Shown piece after piece: positions 43,947 to 53,300 of a DNA stretch of 64,000 nt. The position numbers were made by a program, and so were the translations under genes. This DNA is from Eubacterium sp. UBA4343 (GTDB taxonomy: Bacteria; Bacillota; Clostridia; Lachnospirales; Lachnospiraceae). The stretch covers positions 24,894 through 88,893 of the forward strand of contig DGTF01000080.1 of assembly GCA_002394235.1 (NCBI GenBank). Reading direction: 5' to 3'. Position 1 is the stretch's first letter. The number at the start of each line of letters is the position of its first letter. The notes under the pieces were generated by a model that worked only from the letters and a program-made list of their open reading frames with translations, was not told the origin of the DNA and ran no database searches.

Positions 43947-45023
43947 TTAAAGATCCCTTGCTATCTCGTTAAGGATTTTCCTGTCGCAGTGAAACGGGGC
44001 GAGTGCCATCTTGGATTCCTGGAGCTCATCGACGGCACGGGAGAGAACATCATCGCTTACGGTGAGCTGCTCACTTACTTCAGAATAAAATTCGCGCCAG
44101 TCGTCCAGGTCCTTGAATCCGGCGAGGGAGAGAGCCTTATCTCGGAGATCCTTATCTGCGTGAGACAGATAGCCGGCCTCGAAATATCCGCATGCCTGTC
44201 CGTGAGGGATACCGGCGTTTAAGGTGAGCGCGTAGGAAAGACCGTGAGGAATCGTGGTTCCGACCTGGGCGATCGACATTCCTCCCAGGACAGATGCGGT
44301 CATTAGGTTCGAAAAATCCCTATCGGACGCCCGGACCATTCCGGAGAGAATATCTCTGTTCAATGACCATGCCTTCAGGCCGGCTTCCGCCGTCATGTTG
44401 CTGTAGGTGTCAGAGTGTGCGTTGATCAGGCTCTCCCACAGATGAGCCAGCGCGTCGACAGCGGTATTTCTCAGTACGGATAGAGGAAGCGATTTGAGAT
44501 ATCCCGGATCAGCAAGGCCAAGCGACGGAAAAATCTTGTATGGAATGGAGCCTTTGGTATTGGTCTTATGGTTCGTAAGGACAGATACTGCCGTGACCTC
44601 TGAGCCGGTTCCGCATGTGGTGGGAACTTCAATGACGGGAATGGTATCGACAGGGTTTCCTTTTTCGTAGAGATAGTCGATTCCCTTGTCGTGGTTTTTG
44701 ATCATCAGCGCTGCGGCCTTTGCCGCGTCAAGCGAGGAGCCGCCGCCGATGCCGATACAGAGGTCGGCGCCGAAATCCACGGCCTGATCCCGGATTTTCA
44801 TCACGGTATCGGTCGAAGGATTCTGTTCAACACCATCAAAAAGTGTGAAGGGAATTCCGGAATCATCGAGAACACCTTCAACATCTGAGAGCGATCCGTT
44901 CTTCTTGGAAGAGCTTCCGCCGGTAACGAGGACAGCCCTGCTGCCCAGTGAGGATATTTCTGACGCGTGATTTTTTACGCAATTCACTTCCTGATAAAGC
45001 TTTACGGGCATATAAAATTTCAT
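43947..45023 (-). CDS. iron-containing alcohol dehydrogenase
   Basis: NAD(P)-dependent Fe-type alcohol dehydrogenase, about 358 residues. Seen: the dinucleotide motif GIGGGSSLDAAKAAA, IPVIEVPTTCGTGSE, the metal ligands in the DALAHLWESL segment (D and H) and in TTIPHGLSYALTLNAGIPHGQACG (two His). ATG 45023 (MKFYMPVKLY) has AAAGAGG upstream on the minus strand. Substrate not predictable; possibly an aldehyde or short diol. Confidence 0.92.
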   Translation of the reverse strand: MKFYMPVKLYQEVNCVKNHASEISSLGSRAVLVTGGSSSKKNGSLSDVEGVLDDSGIPFTLFDGVEQNPSTDTVMKIRDQAVDFGADLCIGIGGGSSLDAAKAAALMIKNHDKGIDYLYEKGNPVDTIPVIEVPTTCGTGSEVTAVSVLTNHKTNTKGSIPYKIFPSLGLADPGYLKSLPLSVLRNTAVDALAHLWESLINAHSDTYSNMTAEAGLKAWSLNRDILSGMVRASDRDFSNLMTASVLGGMSIAQVGTTIPHGLSYALTLNAGIPHGQACGYFEAGYLSHADKDLRDKALSLAGFKDLDDWREFYSEVSEQLTVSDDVLSRAVDELQESKMALAPFHCDRKILNEIARDL

Positions 45024-45074
45024 GGAAAACACCTCTTTCTTTAAGAAAAACAATCCGTAATATTGACATGAATA

Positions 45075-45377
45075 TCAGAGAGAAAGGTCATGACTGTCAC
45101 CTTTTTCGTTAGAAGATTTTAGCAGTTTTCGTGCATGTTCTTCCTCATCGGCGGTAACGGCGAGATGATAGAGCATCTCGTTTCGCGGCCGGACTGCCGG
45201 CTTTATCCCGCTCCAGTCCGCGGGCCGCATCTGTGCGCCGCACCCTCCGACGGGCATGGGTTCGGAAGCCCAGGTCTTTGTGCGCAGCCCGGAATTTTTT
45301 AAACGATCCTCGGCTCTGTTAATCTCATCCTTATTTCTTGAATCTAGTATGGTTATCCACCTTTTCAATTTAAACAT
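45075..45377 (-). CDS. small hypothetical protein
   Basis: 100 residues, no membrane segment, rich in charged residues; begins MFKLKRWITILDSRNKDEIN. The layout (short N-terminal strand, then ...AEDRLKNSGLRTKTW, and C-terminal YHLAVTADEEEHARKLL) resembles small DUF2007-type putative signal proteins, a weak guess. AAGGAG lies seven bases before ATG 45377. It lies upstream of, and in line with, the alcohol dehydrogenase gene. Confidence 0.6.
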   Translation of the reverse strand: MFKLKRWITILDSRNKDEINRAEDRLKNSGLRTKTWASEPMPVGGCGAQMRPADWSGIKPAVRPRNEMLYHLAVTADEEEHARKLLKSSNEKGDSHDLSL

Positions 45378-45556
45378 AGTTTGTACTCCTTTTTTCCATT
45401 ATACGTTGCTACGGTTGGGGTAACAAGTATTAATGACGGAGCATGAACAATAAATGAATATTGATCTGATTGGTGGATTTGCGGCATTATGCTGGAGAAA
45501 TAAAAAAGCATCACTAAAGATAATGGACTGTGGAATCTTTTTTGCATGGGACATAA

Positions 45557-45572
45557 ATGTAAACGCTTACAT
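45557..45572. promoter_or_regulatory. cre-type operator 1
   Basis: ATGTAAACGCTTACAT: the core TGTAAACGCTTACA fits the CcpA cre consensus TGWAANCGNTNWCA at every position. It could equally bind the local LacI-type regulator encoded at 50638. Located 295 bases before the permease gene. Confidence 0.75.
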
Positions 45573-45674
45573 TATATGAAGGGCGACAAAGGCTGTTAAA
45601 CAGTCAAAACAACCAAAAGAATGGCATATAATTGTAGGACATGCATAAATATTTGGCGAAACCACAAATATATA

Positions 45675-45702
45675 TTGACGTATGTATAAATATAATTATA
45701 AT
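45675..45702 (+). promoter_or_regulatory. promoter of the sugar-acid operon
   Basis: TTGACG, 16-base spacer, TATAAT; a second TATAAT overlaps it six bases earlier. The downstream cre-like site would overlap the transcription start. The remaining gap 45378-45851 is AT-rich without a gene. Confidence 0.8.
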
Positions 45703-45709
45703 GAAAAAT

Positions 45710-45725
45710 ATGAAAGCGCTTACAT
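45710..45725. promoter_or_regulatory. cre-type operator 2
   Basis: ATGAAAGCGCTTACAT: core TGAAAGCGCTTACA also fits the cre consensus at every position. Its place just after the -10 box fits a roadblock or start-site repressor. Two sites 153 bases apart would allow looping. Confidence 0.8.
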
Positions 45726-45851
45726 TTTGTTTATGCTATTAATAGTACGTAGGTTACAATAGAACACATTGGCATCCGTTAATGCTGTCTGCGGGAGATT
45801 CGGTGTAATTCCGGCGTTGCGCCGGTGTTGGATGTATGAGGAGGGTTAATA

Positions 45852-47204
45852 ATGGAATATGTTATTGGTATTCTGCTGTTGGTTTCATTTTTCGGGCTGG
45901 TGGTTTACGCAGTTCGTGGTGGAAACCTTATGATGGGTATTTTTGTCATGGCGATCATTTGGACAGTACTTCCTATGTTGGGTAATCAGTTTGTCACCAA
46001 CCCAGATTTTATTGCAGCCAACAAGGATATCCTCCATCGGTCCTGGAAGGATGCTCTGACATTGGTATTCCAGAGCGGTCCGGAAGGATGGGGTGCGACT
46101 CTTGTCAATGTTGTTTTCGGTGCTTGGTTTGGACGTGTTCTTATGAAAACGGGTATCGCATCGACGCTGATCAAAAGTGTAACAGAGCTTGGCGGAGATA
46201 AGCCGCAGATAACGTGCATTCTTCTCTGTATCGTAACGACGGCATGTTTCTCATCAATTTTCGGAGCAGGAGCCGTTGTTGCAATTGGTGTTATCGTTCT
46301 TCCGATTTTTCTTTCTCTTGGGATTCCGAAAGTGCTGGCAACTGTCGCTTTTATGATGAGCGTCGGTGCAGGTATGTATGTGAATCCGGTTCTTTATCAG
46401 CAGTACTCAGCGTTCTTCCTTGGTGATGATGGAAAAACGACATATTCCTATGAAATGCACACAAGCTGGGGCATTTACGCATTACTGATACAAATGGCTG
46501 TTGTTGTAATCATGGTTCTTATCCTTACCAGAAGGAAAAAGGTTCATACCTGGGGTGCGACGACACCGGATGAAGTAAGAGCTCGAAGGGGTGAGAACGC
46601 TCCTGGTATTTCGTTGATCACACCGGTTCTTCCGGTTCTGCTCCTGATTATTTTCAAAATTCCGATTATCCTCGGATTTGTTATCGGAAGCTTTTACGCT
46701 ATGATTACATGCAAAAAGATCAAGGGATGGTCTCAGTTGTGCCGTATGATCAATAAAGATTTCTTCGACGGTGTTGTCGATACAGCTCCGCTTGTCGGAT
46801 TTTTACTGATTCTTCCGATGTTTAATAAATCTGCGGAACTCTGTGTGCCCTATTTTAATGCTCTGCTCGGAAACATAATACCAAATAATACACTGATCAT
46901 CAGTATTGTTTTTGCGATTCTTTCTCCGCTGGGTCTGTTCCGTGGCCCGCTCACTCTGTTCGGATGTGGAGCCGCAACGCTCGGAATACTGAAAGGCCTT
47001 GGTTTCTCAACTGCATATTTGGCACCGCTGATGGTTATTCCAAGTACAGGGATGAATGTTTCCTGTTGTATCACACAGTCCTGGATCGTATGGGGGGTTA
47101 ATTACACGAAGGTTACGACAAGGGATTTCCTTAAGGTGAGTGCGGTTGCGGGATGGATCGTCTGCGCGGTACTGCAGATCATGGTTTACTTTATGTTTGG
47201 TTAA
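45852..47204 (+). CDS. GntP/CitM-like organic acid permease
   Basis: Integral membrane secondary transporter, 450 residues, about 12 helices. It begins MEYVIGILLLVSFFGLVVYA; the helix VVFGAWFGRVLMKTGIASTLIKSVTELGG and SIFGAGAVVAIGVIVLPIFLSLG (read in parts) resemble GntP-type gluconate and related anion permeases. First gene of the catabolic operon; ATG 45852 is preceded by GAGGAGGG. By context it imports the acidic or amidated sugar used by the downstream genes. Exact family within the ion-transporter superfamily is less sure. Confidence 0.75.
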   Translation: MEYVIGILLLVSFFGLVVYAVRGGNLMMGIFVMAIIWTVLPMLGNQFVTNPDFIAANKDILHRSWKDALTLVFQSGPEGWGATLVNVVFGAWFGRVLMKTGIASTLIKSVTELGGDKPQITCILLCIVTTACFSSIFGAGAVVAIGVIVLPIFLSLGIPKVLATVAFMMSVGAGMYVNPVLYQQYSAFFLGDDGKTTYSYEMHTSWGIYALLIQMAVVVIMVLILTRRKKVHTWGATTPDEVRARRGENAPGISLITPVLPVLLLIIFKIPIILGFVIGSFYAMITCKKIKGWSQLCRMINKDFFDGVVDTAPLVGFLLILPMFNKSAELCVPYFNALLGNIIPNNTLIISIVFAILSPLGLFRGPLTLFGCGAATLGILKGLGFSTAYLAPLMVIPSTGMNVSCCITQSWIVWGVNYTKVTTRDFLKVSAVAGWIVCAVLQIMVYFMFG

Positions 47205-47221
47205 CAAGCGGGAGGATTAGG

Positions 47222-49348
47222 ATGAGCAGAAAAGTAAGAATGGGTATTGATGTTGGCGGAACCCATACAAAGGCAGTCGCAATTGATAATGATACACAGG
47301 AGATTATCGGAAAAGCAACAGTAAAAACAACACACGACGATAAAAAAGGTGTTTCCTCCGGCGTTGTTTTGGCGTTTAAAAAATGCATGAAAGAAAACAA
47401 CATTAAACCCGAGGATGTTGTGTTTGTTGCTCATAGTACGACACAGGCAACGAATGCGCTTATTGAAGGTGACGTAACAAAGGTTGGCATTATAAGCACT
47501 TCTCTGGGAGGGGTTGAAGGACTAATGGCCAGGGCACAGACCTATCTGAAAGATATCGACCTTGGTTCCGGAAAAAAGATTGAGATTTGTAGTGAATATA
47601 TTCCAAATAAAAAATTTACACCGGAAAATGTCCGAACAGCGGCAAAACACCTGAAAGAAAAAGGAGCAAAGGTATTCGTCGCAAGCTGTGCGTTTGGAGT
47701 AGATGACTCGGTTGCAGAACAGAACATAGAGGAGATCACGAAAGGTGAGATGGGTATGGAGACAACCGTCGCTTCGGATATCACGAAACTTTACGGGTTG
47801 ACACGGCGTACGAGAACAGCTGCTATTAATGCTAGTATCCTGCCCAAAATGCTCAATACAGCAAACGACACGGAGAACAGTGTGCGTGAGGCTGGCGTTA
47901 AGGTTCCGCTTATGATTATGCGGGGCGACGGCGGTGTCATGGAGATCAATGAGATGAAGAAAAGACCGGTGTTGACTATGCTCTCTGGTCCGGCAGCTTC
48001 TGTTATGGGATCCTTGATGTATCTTCGAGCTTCTAATGGGGTGTATTTTGAGGTCGGCGGTACAACGACAAATATCGGTGTCATCAAGGATGGACGGCCC
48101 GCGATCGACTATTCCATTGTCGGCGGACATCGCACATATATATCATCTCTGGATGTTCGTGTCCTTGGTGTGGCAGGAGGATCGATGATCCGTCTGAGTA
48201 AAAATCGTGTTGAAGATGTCGGACCAAGGTCCGCACATATCGCAGGGCTTGATTATTCCGCATTTACGCCGGAAGAAGAGATTATAGATCCGAAACTTGA
48301 ACTCTTTTCTCCGAAGGAAAGCGATCCGTCAGATTATGTAGCAATCCGCCTAAAGAACGGAAAGCGGATTACAATTACCAATACTTGTGCTGCCAATGTG
48401 CTCGGACTTGTCACAGAGAAGGATTATTCCTACGGAAATGTCGCTTCTTGCCGGAAAGCGATGCAGCCGGTTGCCGATTACCTTGGTACGACGGTTGAGG
48501 ATGTCGCAGAGCAGATTCTGACAAGAGCATATGAGAAAATCAGTCCGATCATTTTGGAACTCGCGGCTAAATACAAGCTTGAGCATGATCAGATTTCTCT
48601 AGTCGGTGTCGGCGGAGGAGCGACGTCTCTGATCGGGTTTATTTCCAAAAAAATGGATATCCATTATAGTGTGCCGGAGAATGCGGAGGTTATTTCCTCG
48701 ATCGGTGTAGCACTGGCGATGGTAAGAGATGTCGTGGAGAGAGTAGTTCCGAACCCGACGGCAGGTGATATCCGTGTAATTAAGAGAGAAGCGATTGAAA
48801 AAGCCGTTGAGAGCGGTGCAGCGCCGGAGACGGTCGAGGTGCACATTGAAATTGATTCTCAGACGTCTAAGTTGACCGCTATTGCGACTGGGTCTACAGA
48901 GGTCAAGACACAGGATCTTATGGCTGCGTGCACAGAAGAAGAAGCTGTGGGGATTGCAGCGAAGGATATGAGATGCAGCAAAGAGGATGTCATGATGGCT
49001 GCACAGATTCGAAATTTCTGGGTATTCCAGCATAGGGATGAGAAAGGACATGTTCTGATACGGATTATTGATAAGAAAGGATTTATCCGTGTACAGCGCG
49101 CAGACGGTGATGCACAGATTTGTAAGGCATCAGGCTATCGGAATGTTGTGTCTGCTTTTTGGGAAAGCCTTGCAGTTTACACAGCAGATGCTATTTTGAG
49201 ACCAGATTTTTACATTTGTGCAGGTGGCCGTGTGATGGATTTTACAGGTACAGATCTCGATCAGGTCCTGATGTTGATGGAAGTTGAAATGCAATCTTTT
49301 GAAGGTGATGATGACATCATCGTGGTCGGTGCAAAAGCGCAGATATAA
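47222..49348 (+). CDS. hydantoinase/oxoprolinase (HyuA-type) ATPase, stand-alone
   Basis: 708 residues, HyuA side of the N-methylhydantoinase / 5-oxoprolinase / acetophenone-carboxylase family. ASKHA-type ATP site at the N-terminus (MGIDVGGTHTKAVAIDN), DKKGV and STTQATNAL motif, central YFEVGGTTTNIGVIKDGRPA, and a GVGGGATSLIGFISKK C-terminal block. The family phosphorylates an amide or carbonyl with ATP; normally it works with a HyuB subunit, which is absent here. ATG 47222 with GGGAGGATTAGG upstream. Its place in a sugar-acid operon suggests opening of a lactam-, hydantoin- or amide-like sugar derivative; this is inference. Confidence 0.85.
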   Translation: MSRKVRMGIDVGGTHTKAVAIDNDTQEIIGKATVKTTHDDKKGVSSGVVLAFKKCMKENNIKPEDVVFVAHSTTQATNALIEGDVTKVGIISTSLGGVEGLMARAQTYLKDIDLGSGKKIEICSEYIPNKKFTPENVRTAAKHLKEKGAKVFVASCAFGVDDSVAEQNIEEITKGEMGMETTVASDITKLYGLTRRTRTAAINASILPKMLNTANDTENSVREAGVKVPLMIMRGDGGVMEINEMKKRPVLTMLSGPAASVMGSLMYLRASNGVYFEVGGTTTNIGVIKDGRPAIDYSIVGGHRTYISSLDVRVLGVAGGSMIRLSKNRVEDVGPRSAHIAGLDYSAFTPEEEIIDPKLELFSPKESDPSDYVAIRLKNGKRITITNTCAANVLGLVTEKDYSYGNVASCRKAMQPVADYLGTTVEDVAEQILTRAYEKISPIILELAAKYKLEHDQISLVGVGGGATSLIGFISKKMDIHYSVPENAEVISSIGVALAMVRDVVERVVPNPTAGDIRVIKREAIEKAVESGAAPETVEVHIEIDSQTSKLTAIATGSTEVKTQDLMAACTEEEAVGIAAKDMRCSKEDVMMAAQIRNFWVFQHRDEKGHVLIRIIDKKGFIRVQRADGDAQICKASGYRNVVSAFWESLAVYTADAILRPDFYICAGGRVMDFTGTDLDQVLMLMEVEMQSFEGDDDIIVVGAKAQI

Positions 49349-49351
49349 TCC

Positions 49352-50098
49352 ATGAAAAAAATAATCAGTTTCATTCATACGTATCGAAATAAAGAACAAG
49401 AACAGACGGTTTATCCGATCCGCGAAATGATCAGCGTGCTTGTGCAACTGACGGATGAGCAGTGGGGAGGATATGCCTTTTACCATGAGCCGCTTGAGAG
49501 AAAATTTGACGCGGAAGCGCGAAAACATTATATTGCAGAAGCGAATACCTGTGGACGGAAAGAGGCGGGGGTGCTGAAAGCGGAATTAGAGCAGTATGGA
49601 ATTCTGGCTCTGATAAAAAAACATGGCTTCAATATGGAATTTCCGGACATGCCGAATGGCGGAGGACATGTGATATTTGCTCAATTTACCGAACCGGATA
49701 AGATTACAGTTTTCAGAGACTGCACAAAAAAGGCTGCGGCACTTATCCAGAATGAGCATCTGGAAGGGCTTTTGAAGGGAAAAGATCTGGAGAAGATTCT
49801 TCTCGCCCATGAATTCTTTCACGCTATGGAATATCAGAAAAGAGAATCTATTTATACGATGACCGAGACAATTGAATTGTTGAAAAGACCGTTTTCAAAC
49901 CGGTCACGGATTGTTGCATTGAGTGAGATGGCTGCGATGGCCTTTGCAAAAGAATTACTCGATCTGCCATATAGCCCGTATGTTCTGGATGTGCTTCTTA
50001 TTTATGGTTATAACAAAAAGGCTGCATCGGCTTTATATGAGGAAATGTTGGAAGCGGCCGGGATCAAGGAGAGAAAAAATGCTGACAACGACGATTGA
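49352..50098 (+). CDS. unrecognised protein with HEFFH zinc-protease-like motif
   Basis: 248 residues, soluble, no signal peptide. It has LAHEFFHAMEYQ, an HExxH motif, followed 50-odd residues later by LSEMAAMAFAKEL, whose Glu could be the third zinc ligand as in gluzincins. The N-terminal half (residues 1-140) is not recognised. Starts three bases after the hydantoinase stop, with overlap of 20 bases into the next gene, so it is firmly part of the operon. Role (peptidase, or a repurposed metal hydrolase on the pathway substrate) cannot be fixed. Confidence 0.7.
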   Translation: MKKIISFIHTYRNKEQEQTVYPIREMISVLVQLTDEQWGGYAFYHEPLERKFDAEARKHYIAEANTCGRKEAGVLKAELEQYGILALIKKHGFNMEFPDMPNGGGHVIFAQFTEPDKITVFRDCTKKAAALIQNEHLEGLLKGKDLEKILLAHEFFHAMEYQKRESIYTMTETIELLKRPFSNRSRIVALSEMAAMAFAKELLDLPYSPYVLDVLLIYGYNKKAASALYEEMLEAAGIKERKNADNDD

Positions 50099-50537
50099 TA
50101 TTGCTGAGAAATATGATTACCTGTCAGAGCGCTTTCAGAAAGCTTTTGATTTTCTGAAAAATACGGATTTCAGCAGGCTGTTGGAAGGGGTGATTCCAAT
50201 TGACGGAGACTATGTGTTTGCACAGGTTCAGGTCTATGAAACAAAGCCTGCAGAGGAGTGCCGGTTTGAAGCACACAGAAAATACTTTGATATTCAGTTT
50301 ATGGCGGATGGTGAGGAGTACATGGGATTTTACCCTCTGAAATACCTGGAGGAAGATACATCCTATGATGATAAGAATGATCTGCAGTTTTATCATATGC
50401 CGAAGGATTATGGCAGGATTTTGCTTCGGACAGGTGATTTTGCTGTCGTATCACCGGACGATGGGCATATGCCGAGAAGTATCTGCAGCATGAGGCAGAA
50501 GGTGAAGAAAATTGTGGTAAAAGTAGCTGTTGACTGA
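50079..50537 (+). CDS. YhcH/YjgK/YiaL family protein
   Basis: 152-residue DUF386 (YhcH/YjgK/YiaL) beta-sandwich protein: FEAHRKYFDIQFMADGEEYMG (His and Asp metal region, seen in parts) and RTGDFAVVSPDDGHMPRS (His near the C-terminus). The family accompanies sialic acid, alginate and other sugar-acid catabolism and may act as an anomerase or isomerase. Start ATG 50079 is inside the end of the previous gene, with AAGGAGAG upstream. Confidence 0.9.
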   Translation: MLTTTIDIAEKYDYLSERFQKAFDFLKNTDFSRLLEGVIPIDGDYVFAQVQVYETKPAEECRFEAHRKYFDIQFMADGEEYMGFYPLKYLEEDTSYDDKNDLQFYHMPKDYGRILLRTGDFAVVSPDDGHMPRSICSMRQKVKKIVVKVAVD

Positions 50538-50637
50538 GAATTCCGGACGCCGGATTTCTTGAAAAAATTTTCAGGATTATGTATCATGGGGATCGATGAA
50601 ACAGCAAACTGTTTCCGGAAAATGAGGATCCATACAC

Positions 50638-51618
50638 ATGAACATTTATGATATTGCGCAGCAAGCCGGCGTTTCAATTGCAACAGTTTCGAGAGTCCTA
50701 AACAACAAAGGAAATGTAAGCGAAAAAACACAAAAGAAAATTCAGGATGTTTTAGACAGGAATGATTATCAGCCGAACGCCATAGCAAGAGGGCTCGTGG
50801 CCGGTTCCATGAAAACGGTTGCCATTCTGACGGTTGATGTCCGAGTACCACATTATGCCATGACTTCCTACGTCATGGAGGAAATGATGTCAAAACTGGG
50901 ATATATGGTTCTGCTCTGCAACACAGGGGAGCGACCGGAAGGATGGAAGAAGTACCTTACACAGCTTGCTGAACGGCATGTAGATGGTATTGTGCTTACT
51001 GGATCGATTTATGAAAGGCTGACCATAGACGATATTCCGAAGAACATCCAGAATATACCAATCGTCATGGCGAATGGGTATCTCGATAGGCCGGGATTCT
51101 ATTCGGTTCTTGTTGACGAGGGAAGAGGGATGGCTTTGGCTGCGGAGCATCTTCATAACCGAGGGAAGCGGAAGATTGCATTTGTTCGAGATCTTGATAC
51201 CGAATCCGCAGACCGAAAGCTGAAGGGCTTTCTGGACGAGATGAAGATTCTTGGTGTGGCGCATCCAGAAAAAGATGTCTTTCATACGAAGTATGGTATG
51301 GAGGGAGGCCAGCATGCTGCGGCAGAAATCGCCGCAAAGGGTTATGACGGAATTGTCTTTGGCGAAGACCTTACTGCCGTCGGCGCGGTTCATGAACTGG
51401 TTAACCACGGTATAAAGGTGCCGGAACAAATCGCCGTGACGGGTTGCAATAATTCCGAATATGCTACGGTATGCAATCCGATGCTTACAAGTGTTGACAA
51501 TAAAGGAAAAGTACTCTCTGAACTGACAGTAAAACTGTTAATTGATCTGCTGACGGGAAATGAAGAAAAAGCTTCTATTATGGTAATCCCGGAGCTCGTC
51601 GTAAGAGAGACCTCCTGA
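50638..51618 (+). CDS. LacI family transcriptional regulator
   Basis: 326 residues: N-terminal HTH (MNIYDIAQQAGVSIATVSRV, then LNNKGNVSEKT) and a periplasmic-binding-like effector domain (AIARGLVAGSMKTVAILTVD ... IAVTGCNNSEYATVCNPMLTSV, in parts). Likely the local regulator of the operon; LacI-type regulators bind palindromes with central CG, as at 45557 and 45710. The start has GAGGATCCATACAC upstream, a weak site. A 100-base gap precedes it, so it could also have its own promoter. Confidence 0.9.
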   Translation: MNIYDIAQQAGVSIATVSRVLNNKGNVSEKTQKKIQDVLDRNDYQPNAIARGLVAGSMKTVAILTVDVRVPHYAMTSYVMEEMMSKLGYMVLLCNTGERPEGWKKYLTQLAERHVDGIVLTGSIYERLTIDDIPKNIQNIPIVMANGYLDRPGFYSVLVDEGRGMALAAEHLHNRGKRKIAFVRDLDTESADRKLKGFLDEMKILGVAHPEKDVFHTKYGMEGGQHAAAEIAAKGYDGIVFGEDLTAVGAVHELVNHGIKVPEQIAVTGCNNSEYATVCNPMLTSVDNKGKVLSELTVKLLIDLLTGNEEKASIMVIPELVVRETS

Positions 51619-51717
51619 GGCGCTGCTGTACAAGCTGATACAGCCCGGTAACGCCAATTGCCTATATAGATGTTTTCAGACTTCCGTCAGTTCCGCAATC
51701 TTGCATTGGAGGAAATT

Positions 51718-52659
51718 ATGGCGGAAGTTATTTTATTTGGAGAACCGATGGCAATGTTTGTAGCGCAGAGTGAGGGCGATCTTGCAGACGTTGAAAATTT
51801 TGTAAAGCTGCTTGCCGGGGCGGAGGTTAATGTGGCGATCGGCCTGAAACGTCTGGGGCACAGTGTTTCTTATGTTACGAAGCTCGGAAAGGATCCGTTC
51901 GGACGTTATATTGAGAAAAAACTGAGAAAAGAAGGGATCAATCCAGATATTTCGTATGATTCGGAGCACTGGACCGGGTTCCAGATGAAAAGCAAGGTGT
52001 CAAAGGGAGATCCCAAAGTGGTGTATTTCCGTAAAAACAGTGCAGCATCTCACATTACAACCGAGGACATTGAAAAAGTAAATCTGGAGGATGCAAAAGT
52101 GCTGCACGTCACAGGGATCCCGCCGGCACTTTCGGCAGATTGTAGAAAGGCTACATACCGGCTGATCGAGCGGGCGCGTGAAAATGGAATGAAGATTAGC
52201 TTCGATCCGAATTTACGGCCTTCTCTGTGGGAAAATGAAGAGACCATGATACAGGTGGTCAACGATCTTGCCTTCCGGGCAGATCTTGTTCTTCCTGGTA
52301 CAGGAGAGGGTAAAATGCTGATGGGCAGCAGCGATCCTTCTGCAATTGCGGATTTTTATTTAAAAAATGGGGCCAAAACCGTAATCGTGAAGGACGGACC
52401 GAGGGGCGCTTATGTGGCAACTGGGGACAGGGCATTCATCCGCCCGGGATATCATGTCGCAGAAGTGGTAGACACGGTCGGTGCCGGTGACGGATTTGCC
52501 GTTGGTGTGCTGAGCGGTTGTCTTGAAGGGCTTTCTCTTGAGGAAATAGCAGATCGGGGGAATGCAATCGGAGCCATTCAGGTTTCGGTACAGAGTGATA
52601 ACGAGGGGCTTCCGACCAGAGATGAGCTGTCAGAATTTCAGGAGGGTAATCGGAAATGA
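51718..52659 (+). CDS. kdgK: PfkB-family sugar kinase, likely 2-keto-3-deoxygluconate kinase
   Basis: 313 residues, ribokinase/PfkB fold: N-terminal LFGEPMAMF, GGAEVN-type motif as LAGAEVNVAIGLKRLG, and the C-terminal signature DTVGAGDGFAVGVLSG with the catalytic Asp. The LKRLGHSVSYVTKLGKDPFG pattern and YFRKNSAASHIT resemble KDG kinases. Predicted to make 2-keto-3-deoxy-6-phosphogluconate for the aldolase encoded downstream. ATG 51718 follows TTGGAGG. ATGA-type overlap with the next gene (52656-52659). Confidence 0.85.
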   Translation: MAEVILFGEPMAMFVAQSEGDLADVENFVKLLAGAEVNVAIGLKRLGHSVSYVTKLGKDPFGRYIEKKLRKEGINPDISYDSEHWTGFQMKSKVSKGDPKVVYFRKNSAASHITTEDIEKVNLEDAKVLHVTGIPPALSADCRKATYRLIERARENGMKISFDPNLRPSLWENEETMIQVVNDLAFRADLVLPGTGEGKMLMGSSDPSAIADFYLKNGAKTVIVKDGPRGAYVATGDRAFIRPGYHVAEVVDTVGAGDGFAVGVLSGCLEGLSLEEIADRGNAIGAIQVSVQSDNEGLPTRDELSEFQEGNRK

Positions 52660-53282
52660 AACTTCAGATCGCGATTGATCGGATGACGATCAATGATGCA
52701 GAAGAGATGATTCAAAGCATAACCCGGTATGCGGATATTGTGGAAGTCGGGACTTCACTCATTAAGGATTATGGATTGTCCGGCAGTGTTGGCTATTTCA
52801 AAAAGGAGCTTCCGGAACAGGTGATTCTCGCCGATATCAAGACCTGTGATGAAGGAGAATACGAATTCCGGAAATGCTATGAGGCCGGAGCTGATTTGGC
52901 GACTGTTATGGGGTTTTCAAGCGATGCAACTATTGATGCCTGCAGAAAACAAGCGAGAATATTTGGGAAAAAATATGTTATTGATATGATGGGGGTTGAC
53001 GAGAACCGTGTATTAGAACTTCAAAGCTGTTTTCCAGATGCGGTGTTCGGCGTCCATCTTCCATCTGACAGCCATGGCCAGGGGCTGGATGATCTCGTGC
53101 GGAATATGTGCGGGCAGTTCCCGGACGGAATCGAAATTTCGGCAGCGGGCGGAATAAAACCAGAATCAGTCCCGGTTTTGAAGGAAAACAATGTGGACAT
53201 TGTTGTTGTCGGAAGTGCAGTTACAAAGGCTGAAGATCCTAGGACAGCGGCTGCGGTGTTTGCGGATCTGATTAGAGTATGA
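52656..53282 (+). CDS. 3-hexulose-6-phosphate synthase-like (OMP decarboxylase superfamily)
   Basis: 208-residue TIM barrel of the hexulose-phosphate synthase / 3-keto-L-gulonate-6-phosphate decarboxylase group. The LADIKTCDEGEYEF block (D-x-K-x-x-D) is the active-site loop, and the C-terminal ISAAGGIKPESV ... VVVGSAVTKAEDP is the phosphate-binding part. The two candidate activities cannot be separated with confidence. It is translationally coupled to the kinase gene. Confidence 0.85.
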   Translation: MKLQIAIDRMTINDAEEMIQSITRYADIVEVGTSLIKDYGLSGSVGYFKKELPEQVILADIKTCDEGEYEFRKCYEAGADLATVMGFSSDATIDACRKQARIFGKKYVIDMMGVDENRVLELQSCFPDAVFGVHLPSDSHGQGLDDLVRNMCGQFPDGIEISAAGGIKPESVPVLKENNVDIVVVGSAVTKAEDPRTAAAVFADLIRV

Positions 53283-53300
53283 GATTTGGGAGGAACAGGT

